DNA of 64,000 nt, taken from contig CAJJZP010000010.1 of assembly GCA_905197665.1 (NCBI GenBank), positions 1 through 64,000 on the forward strand, given 5' to 3'. A program made the translations under genes and the position numbers. Source of the stretch: an uncultured Collinsella sp. Its GTDB lineage: Bacteria; Actinomycetota; Coriobacteriia; Coriobacteriales; Coriobacteriaceae. Every line of letters begins with the position of its first letter. Within the stretch, counting starts at the first letter, position 1. Below the pieces are notes generated by a model that did no database searches, was not told the DNA's origin, and saw only the letters and a program-made list of their open reading frames with translations. Below are positions 8,105 through 16,344 of this stretch, in pieces.

Positions 8105-8683
8105 ATGCCTGAACGCTTGGTTTCGACGACATGCTTGGGAAATCTCAACGATCCGTCCTATGAACTCCTGCTTCGCCGGAAGTTGGGCGGCGTCTTTGAA
8201 GTTGACGAGCTGCTGCTCGATTGGGACCAGGCTGATGTATGCGCGTTTGTGGGCGTGACGGAGCTGGGGCGCACAGTCGATGTTCGGCTGGATGCTGCCG
8301 ACGACGGTCGTCTTGCCGATGGCGACGTGCTCGCCATCGACCGTTCGGGTGTGGTGCCCGTGGCGGTTGTCGTGCGCCTGCGCAGCGCCGAGGTTTATTT
8401 GGTCGAAGTTGACCGCATGGACCCGATTGCGCTCGCGCATGCGTGCTGGGAGATCGGCAATATGCACGCGCCGCTCTTCCGGGGCGACTCGGACGAGCGT
8501 ACCGTGCGCATGTATACGCCGCTGCAGCCTGTTTTGGGCCGTATGCTCCGGGGCGTCGAGGGCGTTCGACTCTCGACGGTTACCCGTGAACTCGATGCGG
8601 ACCGGCGCTTTGCGTCGAGTGCGGCGGATGCCGTTGTGAGTATGGCTCCAGACTTTACGATCGTAAAGAAGGCGCGCGGTTAA
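8105..8683 (+). CDS. UreE-like nickel chaperone family protein
   Basis: 192 residues. The C-terminal half has CWEIGNMHAPLF (residues 114-125), matching the HLGNRHVPL metal-site signature of UreE; H121 is the conserved nickel-binding histidine. The N-terminal half fits the UreE substrate-binding-like domain. UreE normally delivers nickel to urease. No urease gene is in this window, and the partner is slyD, also linked to nickel handling in E. coli. The tail lacks a His-rich metal store. The assignment rests on motif and fold order; nickel function is inferred. Confidence 0.7.
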   Translation: MPERLVSTTCLGNLNDPSYELLLRRKLGGVFEVDELLLDWDQADVCAFVGVTELGRTVDVRLDAADDGRLADGDVLAIDRSGVVPVAVVVRLRSAEVYLVEVDRMDPIALAHACWEIGNMHAPLFRGDSDERTVRMYTPLQPVLGRMLRGVEGVRLSTVTRELDADRRFASSAADAVVSMAPDFTIVKKARG

Positions 8684-8696
8684 CGTGCGTATAAGT

Positions 8697-8740
8697 AAGA
8701 CGGACTTTGAGAGGCAACTATTCAAAGTCCGTCTTTCTGT
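8697..8740 (+). terminator. Terminator of slyD-ureE-like operon
   Basis: A 14-bp perfect stem (8697-8710 with 8722-8735, AAGACGGACTTTGA) ends in CTTTCTGTTG. It also sits just ahead of the Cof phosphatase ribosome-binding site. Confidence 0.7.
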
Positions 8741-8766
8741 TGATGAGAGGCTTTGGGGGAAAGCAT

Positions 8767-9564
8767 ATGGGTCTTGAGGGAATCAAGCTGATTGCATGCG
8801 ATTTGGACGGCACGTTGCTGCATCCGGGGGAGCGCGAGCCGCGTTCCGAGGCCTTTGAGCTTATCGATGAGCTGCATCGTCGCGGTATCGTGTTTATGCC
8901 GGCGAGCGGCCGTCAATATGCGAGCTTGCGCTACCTGTTTGCCCCGGTGGCCGATGAGCTCGCCTACGTATGCGAAAACGGAGCCCTGGTGATGAGCGAG
9001 GGGCGTGCCGTTGTCAAGCGTTCCATGGAGCGTTGCCTTGCTATGGATATCGCGAATGCCGTGGTTGCGTATCCCCATGCCGACGTGACCCTTTCGTGTG
9101 AGGGGCGCCTCTACACCATGAGCGGCAACGACGCGTTTGTTGAACACCTGCGTTATGAGGTCCACTGCGATGTGGCGGTGGTCGACCGTCCCGAGGACAT
9201 CGACGAGGACGTCATTAAGATTGCCTTCCAGACGCCCGAGGCAGAGCAGCCGGCGGCGCTGGAGTATTTCGAGCGCCACTTTAGCGACTGTGTCGACGTG
9301 ATGACGTCGGGAACCGAGTGGACGGACTTTATCGGCTTTGATTCGGGTAAGGGTTCCGCGCTTGCCGATTACGGTCGTGCCCTGGGAATTTCGCCCGATG
9401 AGATGATGGCGTTTGGCGATAACGAAAACGACCGCGACATGCTCAACGTAGTGGGCCATCCCTATCTAATGGAGAGCTGCAATCCCTCTATGCGTGGCAT
9501 CAACGACCGCGTCCGTTACGTACGCACGGTCGAAGAGGAGCTGCGTCGCCTGCTCGCCGAGTAG
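8767..9564 (+). CDS. Cof-type HAD-superfamily phosphatase
   Basis: 265 residues. HAD motif I is DLDGTLLHP near the N-terminus, motif II is SGRQY, and motif III/IV is FGDNENDRDM near the C-terminus. The C2B cap lies between them. These enzymes dephosphorylate sugar phosphates or cofactors such as FMN or PLP; the substrate cannot be read from sequence. GGGGGAA precedes the ATG at 8767. The stop codon TAG is the first triplet of a 20-bp inverted-repeat arm shared with the convergent fur gene. Confidence 0.9.
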   Translation: MGLEGIKLIACDLDGTLLHPGEREPRSEAFELIDELHRRGIVFMPASGRQYASLRYLFAPVADELAYVCENGALVMSEGRAVVKRSMERCLAMDIANAVVAYPHADVTLSCEGRLYTMSGNDAFVEHLRYEVHCDVAVVDRPEDIDEDVIKIAFQTPEAEQPAALEYFERHFSDCVDVMTSGTEWTDFIGFDSGKGSALADYGRALGISPDEMMAFGDNENDRDMLNVVGHPYLMESCNPSMRGINDRVRYVRTVEEELRRLLAE

Positions 9565-9644
9565 ATATTTGGGACATGCCTAGAAATGTACTGTTTGCTG
9601 TAGCGGATGGGCAAGTAGATTTGCAGGCATGTCCCAAACATCTA
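9562..9644. repeat. Inverted repeat supplying both convergent stop codons
   Basis: Arms 9562-9581 and 9625-9644 match at 19 of 20 positions (TAGATRTTTGGGACATGCCT), with a 43-base loop. The first three bases of each arm are the TAG stop of the Cof phosphatase (plus) and of the Fur-family gene (minus). It probably serves as a shared transcript end. Confidence 0.8.
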
Positions 9645-10022
9645 CCGGCAGTCGGGACAGAGACCCTCAAAGATGGTGTAGTGCGACGTGACGTGCCAGC
9701 CGATTTGCTCGGACGCCTTGTCGTCGAGTTGGGCATCGAAGGGGAGCGGCACGTCGATGACGCGGCTGCATGAGGTGCAGATGATATGTGCGTGCGGCTC
9801 GATGGTGCGATCGAAGCGGCTGCCGCCCGGCGTCTTAATAGAGAGAATCTCCCCTGCGTCGGCTAAGAGATTGAGGTTGCGGTAGACCGTGCCGCGGCTG
9901 ATCTTGTCATCCTGTTCGCGTACGGCGTTGTAGATTTCGTCGGCGGTGGGATGGCTATAGCTTTGGCGCACAGCGTCAAGAACCAGCTTTCGCTGCTTGG
10001 TATTCCTTCTTTGCACCGCCAT
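9642..10022 (-). CDS. Fur-family metal-responsive repressor
   Basis: 126 residues. The N-terminal winged helix includes HPTADEIYNAVREQDDKISRGTVYRNL. The dimerisation part has the metal ligand run PHAHIICTSC and a second CPDC at the C-terminus, giving the structural zinc CxxC pairs. It could be Fur, PerR or Zur; the short regulatory-site differences do not let me choose. It is convergent with the Cof phosphatase. Confidence 0.9.
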   Translation of the reverse strand: MAVQRRNTKQRKLVLDAVRQSYSHPTADEIYNAVREQDDKISRGTVYRNLNLLADAGEILSIKTPGGSRFDRTIEPHAHIICTSCSRVIDVPLPFDAQLDDKASEQIGWHVTSHYTIFEGLCPDCR

Positions 10023-10083
10023 GCGCCTCGCCTCTTTTCTATCAACGGTCGTAGGTAAATGATACCGTATTTAGCACACAATA

Positions 10084-10494
10084 CTAATAACGAGGAATGA
10101 AACCGTCTTCATTGGCAAGTGGGGCTCGGGACTGGGCGTCTACGAGGCGAAAACGCGTTCCCATGCGCTCATAGGAGGCATGAAGCGCCTCGAGATGAGA
10201 CAGGATGTTTGCCGGCGTGCCCTGTAGCTCCATCTCAACCGAGCCGTCTTCCATATTGCGCACCCAGCCGGTGAGGGAGCGCGTCTGTGCGAGGTTGGTG
10301 TTGGTGAAGCGGAAACCGACGCCCTGGACCTGCCCTTCCCACCGCAGGAAATAGCGCTGCGGGGCGTCTTGAGTGGCCTCGTCACTTGCGAGCACGGTGA
10401 GCCTACGGCGCAGCTCGAGCTCGACGCCAGAAGGCTTTTGGGGTTCGCGGCTGCCGCTGGCGACGCCCGAGAAAAGCTTGTCGAAAAAACCCAT
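10084..10494 (-). CDS. Acylphosphatase-domain protein
   Basis: 136 residues. The C-terminal 90 residues form an acylphosphatase domain with QGVGFRF (catalytic Arg) and GWVRNMEDGSVE (catalytic Asn). The first 45 residues (GFFDKLFSGVASG...) are an extension not found in stand-alone enzymes. The start at 10494 lies two bases after the stop of the upstream oxidoreductase, so translation is probably coupled. It hydrolyses acyl phosphates in the family; the physiological substrate is unknown. Confidence 0.85.
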   Translation of the reverse strand: MGFFDKLFSGVASGSREPQKPSGVELELRRRLTVLASDEATQDAPQRYFLRWEGQVQGVGFRFTNTNLAQTRSLTGWVRNMEDGSVEMELQGTPANILSHLEALHASYERMGTRFRLVDAQSRAPLANEDGFIPRY

Positions 10495-10496
10495 CG

Positions 10497-11603
10497 CTAG
10501 GCCTGCTTGCCTGCGTCGGCCGGGAAGGCGATACCCGCCTGCTGACGCACGGCATCCATGATACGCAGCGACACGAGCGTGACATCGCGGTAGTGGCCAA
10601 GCTCGTGGCGTCCCGCTGGGGTCTCCCAAATCTCTTCCTTAACGTTATCGATGCCGCCGATAGCGGTGATAAAGTCTGCGAGTTCGTATTCCATAGTGTT
10701 GCACGATTTGGGCAGGTCGAGCACGCGGCCGTTGTCGCCCTGTTCACGCGGTGCCTCGGTCGCCGAGCCGCGTACGACATCGCCGCGATAGTCGATGCGT
10801 ACGTTGCGGGGCGTGGACAGATGATCAATCTGGATGGTGCCGCGCTCACCTTCGATTTGCGAGGGCAGCAGATCGTTGGTGATCTTGGAATGCGCAAGCT
10901 CGACGGAAATGCGGCCACCGCCGTAGCTGGCGAGGATGGAGCCGCAGCCGTCGATGGGGCCGTGCGTGAGCTGTCGCGTGGTGGGGTCGAGCAGAGTAGT
11001 CATGCTCGTAAGACCGGAGGGCATGCCGAAGATCTCGACCATGGGCTCGACGGTGTAGACGCCGATGTCCATGAGGGAACCCGATGCCATGTGGCAGTCG
11101 AAGATATTGGTGGCGCGCCCCGCGAGAACCTCGTTGTAGCGCGAAGAATACTTGCCAAAGCGCAACGATGCACGACGAATGGGCGCAATCTCGCCCAGGG
11201 CGTCCTCGACGGCGTGGAAAGCAGGGTCATGGAGCGGGCGCATGGCCTCGAGGGCTACGACGCCCGCCGCCTCGGCTGCGCGAAAGACCTCGAGCGCTTG
11301 CGCCTCGGTGGCACAAAAAGGCTTTTCGACGATAACGTGCTTGCCGCCGGCGATACAGGCGAGCGCCTGCTCGTAGTGGAGCGCATTGGGGCTGCCGATG
11401 TAGACGGCGTCGACGTCGTCGGCGGACGCAAGCTCGTCAAGTGCGGTGAAGTTACGCTCGCCGCCATGCTTAGTGGTGAAGGCGGCGCCGCGATCTGCAT
11501 CGCGCGAGAGCGTGCCCACAAACGCGGCTTGGTCATTGGCGTTGACGACTTGGATAAAGTCGTCGGTAATCATGGATGTGCCGATGGTCGCTATACGCAG
11601 CAT
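10497..11603 (-). CDS. Gfo/Idh/MocA-family oxidoreductase
   Basis: 368 residues. An N-terminal Rossmann domain (RIATIGTSMITDDF, a variant of GxGxxG) is followed by the family signature VEKPFCATEAQA near residue 95 and the C-terminal beta-sheet domain. Members oxidise or reduce sugars and related alcohols with NAD(P). GAGGGGGA precedes the ATG. The glycine motif is weakened (GTSMIT), so cofactor use should be considered tentative. It overlaps transcriptionally with the acylphosphatase gene downstream. Confidence 0.85.
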   Translation of the reverse strand: MLRIATIGTSMITDDFIQVVNANDQAAFVGTLSRDADRGAAFTTKHGGERNFTALDELASADDVDAVYIGSPNALHYEQALACIAGGKHVIVEKPFCATEAQALEVFRAAEAAGVVALEAMRPLHDPAFHAVEDALGEIAPIRRASLRFGKYSSRYNEVLAGRATNIFDCHMASGSLMDIGVYTVEPMVEIFGMPSGLTSMTTLLDPTTRQLTHGPIDGCGSILASYGGGRISVELAHSKITNDLLPSQIEGERGTIQIDHLSTPRNVRIDYRGDVVRGSATEAPREQGDNGRVLDLPKSCNTMEYELADFITAIGGIDNVKEEIWETPAGRHELGHYRDVTLVSLRIMDAVRQQAGIAFPADAGKQA

Positions 11604-11678
11604 GTATCCCCCTCGTGCCGTTCGGTTTACAGGATGAGTGTAGCGCGAGGGGGCAGGAAATAGCGTGCGAAAACGCCG

Positions 11679-12164
11679 TTACAGGTCGCTCTCGTTAAAG
11701 CCGGTATCGATATCGAGGTTGCTGCCGTCGGCCGCCGTGGTGGCGAGCTCATCGCAGCGCTCGTTGAGCTCGTGGCCGGCGTGACCCTTAACCCAGATGA
11801 ACTCAACCTTGTGCTTGCTTTTGGCGGCGAGTAGGCGCTCCCACAGGTCGCGGTTCTTGACGGGTTGCTTGTTGGCGGTTTTCCATCCGCGCTTTTTCCA
11901 GCCGTCGATCCAGTGCTTGTTAAAGGCGTTGACGACATACTGCGAATCGGAATGGACTTCGACCTCGCAAGGGCGGTTGAGCGCCTCGAGCGCCACGATG
12001 ACCGCCATGAGTTCCATGCGGTTGTTGGTGGTCTTGGCATAGCCGCGCGAAAGCTCGGAGGTGAAGGTCTTGCCGGCGGGGTTGGTGTATTTGAGCACGG
12101 CGCCGTAGCCGCCGCGTCCCGGATTTGATCGGGCCGAGCCGTCGGTGTAGATGATGACCTTCAC
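11679..12164 (-). CDS. rnhA: Ribonuclease HI
   Basis: 161 residues. All four catalytic carboxylates are visible: D8 (YTDGSARSNPG), E51 (NNRMELMAV), D73 (HSDSQYV) and D138 (ERCDELA). The basic handle DGWKKRGWKTANKQPVKNRDLW is intact. It degrades the RNA strand of RNA-DNA hybrids, including Okazaki primers and R-loops. Length is normal for bacterial RNase HI. Confidence 0.95.
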   Translation of the reverse strand: MKVIIYTDGSARSNPGRGGYGAVLKYTNPAGKTFTSELSRGYAKTTNNRMELMAVIVALEALNRPCEVEVHSDSQYVVNAFNKHWIDGWKKRGWKTANKQPVKNRDLWERLLAAKSKHKVEFIWVKGHAGHELNERCDELATTAADGSNLDIDTGFNESDL

Positions 12165-12263
12165 GGGCTTCCTTTCGTTGAGTGCATTTCATGTGAGTGA
12201 CCATTGTAGCGCCATGCCCGCCGGGGGCCAGCAATTTACGATTTCTACCCCGTCTTCGGACTG

Positions 12264-13166
12264 TTAGTTGGCATGGATGATGCGGTTGAGCTCGTCGAGG
12301 TATTGCTGCAAGAGGAGAGAGGGCTTGCGCTCGTCGTGCATGATGTAGCCAACGTGCATCGTTGGGGCGTCTGCTAGCGGGATCGATGCCATGCCCCATT
12401 GCATTTCATTGGAGAGGACGCCGGTCGACAGGGTGTAACCGTTCGACGTGATAAGTAAGTTAGTAAGTGTTCCGCGGTCCGAGATTCGTATGTTGCGGTC
12501 GCAAGGGATATAGCTAAAAGGTTCCTCGGCGTAATAGAAGGAGTTTGAGGTTCCCTGCTCAAAGCTGTAGCGCGTATAGGGCGTGAGGTCGGCAAGGGAC
12601 AGCTGCGGGCGGCGTGCGAGCGGGTGGCGCTCGCTAACGAAGACGTGGACCGTCGCGTCGAATAGGGGATGGAAGCTTGCGCGGGCATCGGCGAAGGCCT
12701 TCTGCAGAACGCGGGCGTTAAAGTCATCCAGATACAGAATGCCGATATCGCTGCGAAACGCACGGACGTCATCGATGATCTGCGATGTGGTGGTCTCGCG
12801 CATGATGAACTCGAACTTGCTGTCGCGGCAGCGCTCGACTACGTTGACAAAGGCCTCGACCGAAAAGGCGTAGTGCTGGGCGGAAATGGCGAGGCGGGCT
12901 TGCGGGGTGCCACCGTCCTCGTAGCGTGCCTCGAGCATGTCGGCCTGCTCTACGACCTGGCGCGCATAGCCCAAAAGCTCGGTGCCGTCGTTGGTGAGCG
13001 TGACGCCGCGGCTGGAGCGCGTAAAGATCTCCAGATGGAGCTCCTGTTCCAGGCTTTTGACGGCGTTTGAGATGTTGGACTGAGCGGTATAGAGGCGCTG
13101 AGCTGCGGCGTTGATTGAGCCGGACTCTGCCACGGCGATCAGAAAACGAAGCTGCTGGAGGGTCAT
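12264..13166 (-). CDS. LysR-family transcriptional regulator, divergent from metY
   Basis: 300 residues. The N-terminal winged HTH (LQQLRFLIAVAESGSINAAA...) and LysR substrate-binding fold are clear. It is transcribed away from metY, the normal arrangement for a LysR activator of sulfur or methionine genes. A GTTATC-N9-GATAAC site lies in the shared intergenic region. A CysB/MetR-like role is therefore likely but inferred; the effector is unknown. Confidence 0.88.
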   Translation of the reverse strand: MTLQQLRFLIAVAESGSINAAAQRLYTAQSNISNAVKSLEQELHLEIFTRSSRGVTLTNDGTELLGYARQVVEQADMLEARYEDGGTPQARLAISAQHYAFSVEAFVNVVERCRDSKFEFIMRETTTSQIIDDVRAFRSDIGILYLDDFNARVLQKAFADARASFHPLFDATVHVFVSERHPLARRPQLSLADLTPYTRYSFEQGTSNSFYYAEEPFSYIPCDRNIRISDRGTLTNLLITSNGYTLSTGVLSNEMQWGMASIPLADAPTMHVGYIMHDERKPSLLLQQYLDELNRIIHAN

Positions 13167-13185
13167 CGACGCAATCCTTCCGATT

Positions 13186-13206
13186 GTTATCTATAAAAAC
13201 GATAAC
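13186..13206. promoter_or_regulatory. LysR-type operator candidate
   Basis: GTTATC (13186-13191) and GATAAC (13201-13206) form a perfect 6-bp inverted repeat with a 9-base centre. It lies 20 bases before the LysR start and 21 bases upstream of the metY -35. Confidence 0.5.
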
Positions 13207-13226
13207 AGGTTAGCGCTTTTTAGTGA

Positions 13227-13255
13227 TTGACCGAGGGAAACAATGCTCGTACTAT
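13227..13255 (+). promoter_or_regulatory. metY promoter
   Basis: TTGACC (13227-13232), a 17-bp spacer and TACTAT (13250-13255). Initiation near 13262 gives a leader of about 178 nt that contains a small reading frame with a strong ribosome-binding site. Confidence 0.6.
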
Positions 13256-13323
13256 TCAAAACACACAAATGCGGTAGGTAATTAAGCCAACCACGGAACC
13301 GGGATGCGAAAGGAGGCCCGCAT

Positions 13324-13377
13324 ATGAATTGCTTACCAAGACGAATGCCGGGCTCCTGTTTGCGCCCGTCGGCGTGA
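13324..13377 (+). CDS. Putative 17-residue leader peptide of metY
   Basis: ATG at 13324 is preceded by GAAAGGAGG at 7-base spacing, one of the best sites in the window. It encodes MNCLPRRMPGSCLRPSA and stops at 13375-13377. The peptide has two Cys and two Met codons ahead of a gene for sulfhydrylation of homoserine. The segment 13312-13323 can pair, with bulges, with 13345-13356, enclosing the start. An attenuation or translation-coupling role in response to sulfur amino acids is an inference. Confidence 0.45.
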   Translation: MNCLPRRMPGSCLRPSA

Positions 13378-13439
13378 TCAGGAGACAGCGACTTACTTCT
13401 CTCTTATTTATTTACTTTCGTTCGATCAAGGAGATCATC

Positions 13440-14750
13440 ATGAGCCAGTTCATCAACAACCCCGAGCACACCTTTGGTTTCGATACCCTGCAGCTTCATG
13501 TTGGCCAGGAGAGCGCCGACCCCGCATCCGACTCCCGCGCCGTGCCTATCTACCAGACCACGAGCTATGTGTTCCGCAACTCCCAGCACGCCGCCGATCG
13601 CTTTGGTCTTGCCGACGCCGGTAACATCTACGGCCGTCTGACCAACTCCACCCAGGGCGTCTTTGAGGACCGTATCGCCGCGCTCGAGGGTGGCGTGGCC
13701 GGTCTTGCCGTCGCCTCCGGTGCCGCTGCCATCACCTATACCCTGCAGGCTCTTGCCCAGGCTGGTGACCACGTGGTGGCTCAGAAGACCATCTACGGCG
13801 GTTCCTACAACCTGCTCGAGCATACGCTCTCCCAGTTTGGCGTCGAGACCACGTTTGTCGATGCCCACAACCTGGAAGAGGTTGAGGGTGCCATCAAGGA
13901 CAATACCACGGTCATCTATCTCGAGACGCTCGGCAACCCCAACTCTGACATCCCCAACATCGACGCCATCTCCGAGATCGCCAAGAAGCACGGTCTGCCG
14001 GTTGTCGTCGACAACACTTTCGGCACCCCGTATCTGTTCCGTCCGCTGGAGCATGGCGCCAACATCGTTGTCCACTCCGCAACCAAGTTCATCGGCGGCC
14101 ACGGCACCTCGCTGGGCGGTGTGATCGTCGACGGCGGTAACTTCGATTGGAAGGCGAGCGGAAAGTACGCCCAGATCGCTGAGCCCAACCCCTCCTACCA
14201 TGGCGTCTCGTTTGCCGAGGCTGCCGGTCCCGCCGCCTTCGCAACCTATGTCCGCGCCATCCTGCTGCGTGACGAGGGTGCCTGCATCAGCCCGTTCAAC
14301 GCCTGGGTCCTGCTCCAGGGCACCGAGACCCTGTCGCTGCGCGTTGACCGTCATGTCGAGAACACCAAGAAGGTCGTTGAGTTCCTTGCCGGCGACAGCC
14401 ACGTTGCCAAGGTGAACCACCCGAGCCTGCCTGAGCACCCCGATCACGAGCTCTATCAGAAGTACTTCCCCAACGGCGGCGCTTCGATCTTCACCTTTGA
14501 GATTAAGGGTGGCCAGGAGGCTGCCTGGAAGTTCATCGATCATCTGCAGGTGTTCTCGCTGCTCGCCAACGTGGCCGACGTCAAGTCGCTCGTCGTGCAC
14601 CCGGCTACCACCACGCACTCCCAGCTCTCTGCCGAGGAGCTCGCCGAGCAGAACATCACGCCCTCCACGATCCGTCTTTCCATCGGTACCGAGAACGCCG
14701 AGGACATCATTTGGGATCTGAAGCAGGCCTTCGCCGTGCTGGACGAGTAA
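13440..14750 (+). CDS. metY: O-acetylhomoserine sulfhydrylase / Cys-Met metabolism PLP enzyme
   Basis: 436 residues, PLP-dependent Cys/Met metabolism family. FDTLQLHVGQ at the start, TTSYVFRN, a phosphate-binding glycine segment in the first third and SATKFIGGHGTSLGG with the Schiff-base lysine near residue 216 are visible. The inserts and the ending (LSAEELAEQNITPSTIRLSIG) match O-acetylhomoserine aminocarboxypropyltransferases rather than cystathionine gamma-synthase. It makes homocysteine (or methionine with methanethiol) from O-acetylhomoserine. AAGGAG precedes the ATG at 13440. It is divergent from a LysR gene and ends with a strong terminator. Confidence 0.92.
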   Translation: MSQFINNPEHTFGFDTLQLHVGQESADPASDSRAVPIYQTTSYVFRNSQHAADRFGLADAGNIYGRLTNSTQGVFEDRIAALEGGVAGLAVASGAAAITYTLQALAQAGDHVVAQKTIYGGSYNLLEHTLSQFGVETTFVDAHNLEEVEGAIKDNTTVIYLETLGNPNSDIPNIDAISEIAKKHGLPVVVDNTFGTPYLFRPLEHGANIVVHSATKFIGGHGTSLGGVIVDGGNFDWKASGKYAQIAEPNPSYHGVSFAEAAGPAAFATYVRAILLRDEGACISPFNAWVLLQGTETLSLRVDRHVENTKKVVEFLAGDSHVAKVNHPSLPEHPDHELYQKYFPNGGASIFTFEIKGGQEAAWKFIDHLQVFSLLANVADVKSLVVHPATTTHSQLSAEELAEQNITPSTIRLSIGTENAEDIIWDLKQAFAVLDE

Positions 14751-14810
14751 GGCGACTTGTGCAAGGACCCCTTGCGACTCGATAGGTATAACTGCATAAA
14801 TGCCTGCTCA

Positions 14811-14850
14811 AGGCGCCTGCGCAAGCAATGGTTGCGCAGGCGCCTTTTTT
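14811..14850 (+). terminator. Rho-independent terminator of metY
   Basis: A 14-bp perfect stem (14811-14824 with 14832-14845) is followed by TTTTTT. Confidence 0.9.
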
Positions 14851-15061
14851 GCATAGGAAGGGCGCTATTACAGGGTTTTTGGCATGCTTTATGCATTTGA
14901 GTTGTGGAAAACTCCTGTTGAGAGGATGTGAGTTTTACGCAATTGACGTGCGCCTTTTGAGTAAAACTGCAGGTCGCGATTTGCTCGAGGTACTATGCAG
15001 CGCGATCGAATCACACGCAGCTCAAACGCAGCAAAAACGCACTACGGAGGTTTCCAGCTAC

Positions 15062-15838
15062 ATGAGGATCGATTCACGAAAACCGAAAGCCGCTGCCCTT
15101 TCTGCCGCTCTGACCGTGGCACTTTTGGCAGGCGCCGGCGCAACTGATGCCCACGCGGCAACACTGTCCGATACGGTTGGATCTGCGCCGTCCGAGGCGA
15201 CGCTGGTACAGCCCGTTGATTATCGCGGCGATGGTTATGGTTCCATGCAGGAGTGGAACGCCTCGATGGAGGCCAAGCGCGATTCCCTTGAGATGCGCGC
15301 TCAGATCATTATGAATATGTATGGCGACTATGCTACCGATGACGAGCGCGCTGTGCTGCAGGGTTGTATCGACGGTGCGGGTAGTCTGTTGACGATGGGG
15401 GAGGTCGACACGAAGTCGACCGAGCTCGATGAGCTGCGCACTGCGCTTGAGAATGCCAAGCGCGAAGCGCTCGAGGCCGCCGCAGCCGAGGCCGAGGCCG
15501 CCGAGGCCGTTCAGGCTTCGTATTACAACGCCGGCTCCGGCTTGTCTTACACGTCTGCTGCGTATTACGCGAACGGCTCGGGTCTGACGCGCTCGAGCGG
15601 CGTCAATAACTATAACGGCCGCCGCGAGACTTATTACAGCAGCAACGTGTTGTATCACCACCGCACGGGCGAATGGACTCAGGATTCCGAGGGCTTCTGG
15701 CGCGATTCCGACGGCTATTACGTTGTTGCCGCGGGCGATATGGCCCAGGGCTCGACCTTTACGGGCTCCAAGGGTGATTGCAAGGTCTATGACTCCGGCT
15801 GCGCCGCCGGAACCACCGACTACTACACCGGTTGGTAA
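15062..15838 (+). CDS. Secreted protein with coiled-coil and C-terminal 3D/DPBB-like segment
   Basis: 258 residues; the start at 15062 follows ACGGAGG. A signal peptide is clear: basic RIDSRKPK, a hydrophobic Ala/Leu run, then AHA|AT as cleavage site. Residues about 125-160 are an Ala/Glu coiled-coil. A Tyr/Ser/Gly-rich linker follows, then YYVVAAGDMAQGSTFTG and CKVYDSGCAAGTTDYYTGW. The final part resembles the 3D/double-psi barrel ends of actinobacterial cell-wall proteins with a Cys pair. It probably acts at the cell wall; no catalytic residues can be assigned. Confidence 0.7.
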   Translation: MRIDSRKPKAAALSAALTVALLAGAGATDAHAATLSDTVGSAPSEATLVQPVDYRGDGYGSMQEWNASMEAKRDSLEMRAQIIMNMYGDYATDDERAVLQGCIDGAGSLLTMGEVDTKSTELDELRTALENAKREALEAAAAEAEAAEAVQASYYNAGSGLSYTSAAYYANGSGLTRSSGVNNYNGRRETYYSSNVLYHHRTGEWTQDSEGFWRDSDGYYVVAAGDMAQGSTFTGSKGDCKVYDSGCAAGTTDYYTGW

Positions 15839-15868
15839 TCTGCCATCAGAGCAAAATAGGCACATGAT

Positions 15869-15919
15869 GGGCGGGCGTCTTTACTGAGCTTTTAGGCAAC
15901 GTAAAGCCGCCCTTTCTTT
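15869..15919 (+). terminator. Terminator of the secreted-protein gene
   Basis: GGGCGG...CCGCCC with an inner TTTAC/GTAAA pairing, followed by TTTCTTT (15913-15919). Confidence 0.6.
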
Positions 15920-16029
15920 ATGTGCGTTTGAGTTAACAGAGCCCTTACCGTGGCGGTACGCTGGGCGTATGCATGCGGGGCACACTGGTTCATGAGAAAT
16001 AAGGTCTTTCTCGTGGAGGAAGTGGTCTC

Positions 16030-16236
16030 ATGAACGCTCGAGATATCGCTATCGCCGCCGTCGCATTGGTACTTGGCTGTCTTGGCCCTACAGCTGCGTT
16101 TGTCGCAGGCATGCAGGGCTCGTGCGGGGCTGCTCCTATTGTGGTCGGCGCGCTCATCGCATCAGCGCTGCTGGGAAGTGCGGGCGTGACCCTTTGCCGC
16201 GATGACGAGGACGAGACGCCGCAGGTGCGGCGCTAG
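16030..16236 (+). CDS. Small membrane protein
   Basis: 68 residues with two hydrophobic segments (about 7-28 and 36-55) and a charged tail (CRDDEDETPQVRR). GTGGAGG about nine bases upstream supports translation. A good terminator follows. No family is recognised. It could be a small holin-like or stress membrane protein; nothing in the neighbours gives a function. Confidence 0.6.
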   Translation: MNARDIAIAAVALVLGCLGPTAAFVAGMQGSCGAAPIVVGALIASALLGSAGVTLCRDDEDETPQVRR

Positions 16237-16276
16237 CCGTTGTGAAGCTGGTTTTGCCCATAGATGAAGAAGGAAG

Positions 16277-16311
16277 CCGCCGCAAGGGGAGTGCCCTTTG
16301 CGGCGGTTTTT
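16277..16311 (+). terminator. Rho-independent terminator
   Basis: CCGCCGCAAGGG pairs with CCCTTTGCGGCGG (one bulge), followed by TTTTT. It separates the small membrane gene from the convergent panE. Confidence 0.8.
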
Positions 16312-16344
16312 GATATTGAGACTGTTGGATGCGGTGCGGCGGCG

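Noticed and set aside
13261..13439. SAM riboswitch in the metY leader
   Set aside because: None of the conserved SAM-I, SAM-II or SAM-IV core motifs are seen; a leader peptide explains the region better.
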